64,000 nt of DNA from contig JAFMOC010000038.1 of the NCBI GenBank assembly GCA_019802505.1, positions 4,360,001 through 4,424,000 on the forward strand. The letters are read 5' to 3'. The notes beneath the pieces are model-generated. The model saw nothing but the letters and a program-made list of their open reading frames with translations, did no database searches and was not told where the DNA came from. This DNA comes from Corydoras sp. C115. Taxonomy: Eukaryota; Chordata; Actinopteri; Siluriformes; Callichthyidae. This document shows, piece after piece, positions 63,409-64,000 of the stretch. The first letter of the stretch is position 1. Each line of letters starts with the position of its first letter. The translations under genes were made by a program, and so were the position numbers.

Positions 63409-63731
63409 GGTTCACTGGAGCGGAGTATGGGTGGAGTTACCATGTTCTCCCCGTGTCCGCATGGGTTTCCTCCGGGTTCTCCGGTTACCTCCCATGGTCC
63501 AAAAACATGGATTAAGCTCAATTGAATTCTCCAAATTACCCCATATAGAGTGTGTTTGTGTGTGTATGTCTGTATGAGTGAGTGTGTGTCCAGCGATAGA
63601 TTGGCACCCTGTCCTAGCTGTATTTGCCCAGCACCCGAAACATTCCCCTGGATGGGCATGGTGAACACCCCCCCCCCCCCCCACCCCCCGGAAGCGGAAG
63701 ATAATGGATAGATGGATGGGTTCACTGGAGC
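63409..63731 (+). mobile_element. Headless V-SINE with perfect target-site duplication
   Basis: GGTTCACTGGAGC occurs at 63409-63421 and 63719-63731. The body (63422-63718) begins GGAGTATGGGTGGAGTTACC, so the head is absent from the head/central junction. It then shows TCCCCGTGTCCGCATGGGTT, AACATGGATTAAGCTCAATT, CCATATAGAGTGTGTTTGTG, CCAGCGATAGATTGGCACCC, GATGGGCATGGTGAACA, C15 (63668-63682), and GAAGCGGAAGATAATGGATA GATGGATG. It is inserted in a Tc1 relic. The 172- and 170-codon minus-strand frames here are SINE/Tc1 artefacts. Confidence 0.96.
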
Positions 63732-63935
63732 ATGAGACATCATCTTCACCCATGGATTGTCCTCCCTGAACCTCATTAAGGACTTTTGGGATATTCTGGA
63801 GAAGACTTCTCCCATCATCAGTACAAGATGTTGAGGAAAGACTAATGTAACTCTGGACAAAAATAAATGCTGTGACATTGCAGAAGCTTGTGGAAACGAT
63901 GCCACTGCAACAGGCATTTTTCACAGCTGCTCTGC
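63732..63935 (+). mobile_element. Tc1-like transposase C-terminal relic, second subfamily
   Basis: GATTGTCCTCCCTGAACCTC, ATTAAGGACTTTTGGGATAT, TCTGGAGAAGACTTCTCCCA, TCATCAGTACAAGATGTTGA, CTCTGGACAAAAATAAATGC, TGTGACATTGCAGAAGCTTG and TGGAAACGATGCCACTGCAA. This follows the end of a Tc1 transposase of a subfamily different from those at 45690 and 48305. Broken frame; 3' terminal repeat not evident. Confidence 0.75.
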
Positions 63936-64000
63936 TGAATCAGCATTAGCTATATCTCTCTATGCTATCTAATTAAATTGTGCTGGGAGAATTGACTATA
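63936..64000. other. Window end, unique
   Basis: Nothing recognised in the last 65 bp. Confidence 0.5.

Noticed and set aside
63399..63924. Two minus-strand frames of 172 and 170 codons
   Set aside because: They read antisense through a V-SINE and a Tc1 relic. The Thr-His and Gly-rich parts come from SINE GT and C tracts.

Overview
The window looks like intergenic or intronic nuclear DNA of a ray-finned (teleost) fish. The evidence is the repeat content: many copies of a V-SINE (DANA/Mermaid-like) retroposon with the teleost central domain, a second tRNA-derived SINE ending in the UnaL2-type tail GGATAAAAGCGTCTGCTAAA, L2-clade LINE fragments carrying that same tail, decayed Tc1-like transposons, a teleost foldback MITE, two LTR-retrotransposon remnants, one hAT-like non-autonomous element, and long (AC)n and (TA)n microsatellites. 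Base composition is AT-rich. I cannot name the species; an otophysan fish such as a catfish or characin is a guess.

I found no host protein-coding gene, rRNA, true tRNA or CRISPR array that I can defend. No open reading frame exceeds about 205 codons, and the longest ones are translations of (TA)n, (AC)n or SINE sequence.

Layout. 1-8 kb: mostly unique AT-rich DNA with a SINE fragment, a Tc1 relic and a minus-strand V-SINE. 8-20 kb: hAT-like end, V-SINEs, four foldback-MITE copies, an L2 3' end, a Tc1 relic, and a 266-bp (TA)n block abutting a V-SINE. 21-28 kb: L2 and other retroelement ORF relics, a full-length V-SINE with target-site duplication (TSD), a third tRNA-SINE family, and a solo LTR (27491-27806). 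28-31 kb: head-to-head nested SINEs and a Tc1 relic interrupted by a V-SINE. 32-45 kb: LINE/SINE pair sharing a 3' tail, many V-SINEs, Tc1 pieces. 45-50 kb: Tc1 C-terminal relics and a foldback MITE. 52.4-55.7 kb: six V-SINEs all on the minus strand, one inserted inside another. 56-57 kb: an LTR with a primer-binding-site-like sequence and leader. 58-64 kb: V-SINEs, L2 reverse-transcriptase relic, hAT-like element, and a V-SINE inserted in a Tc1 relic.

Nothing here acts as an operon or pathway. The functional logic is that of retrotransposition: L2-type LINEs are the plausible enzyme source for the SINE sharing their 3' tail, and Tc1, MITE and older SINE copies have served as landing sites for younger SINEs. 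Several unique blocks with balanced composition and homeodomain-like TAATTA motifs may be conserved non-coding elements; that needs comparison with other fish genomes.
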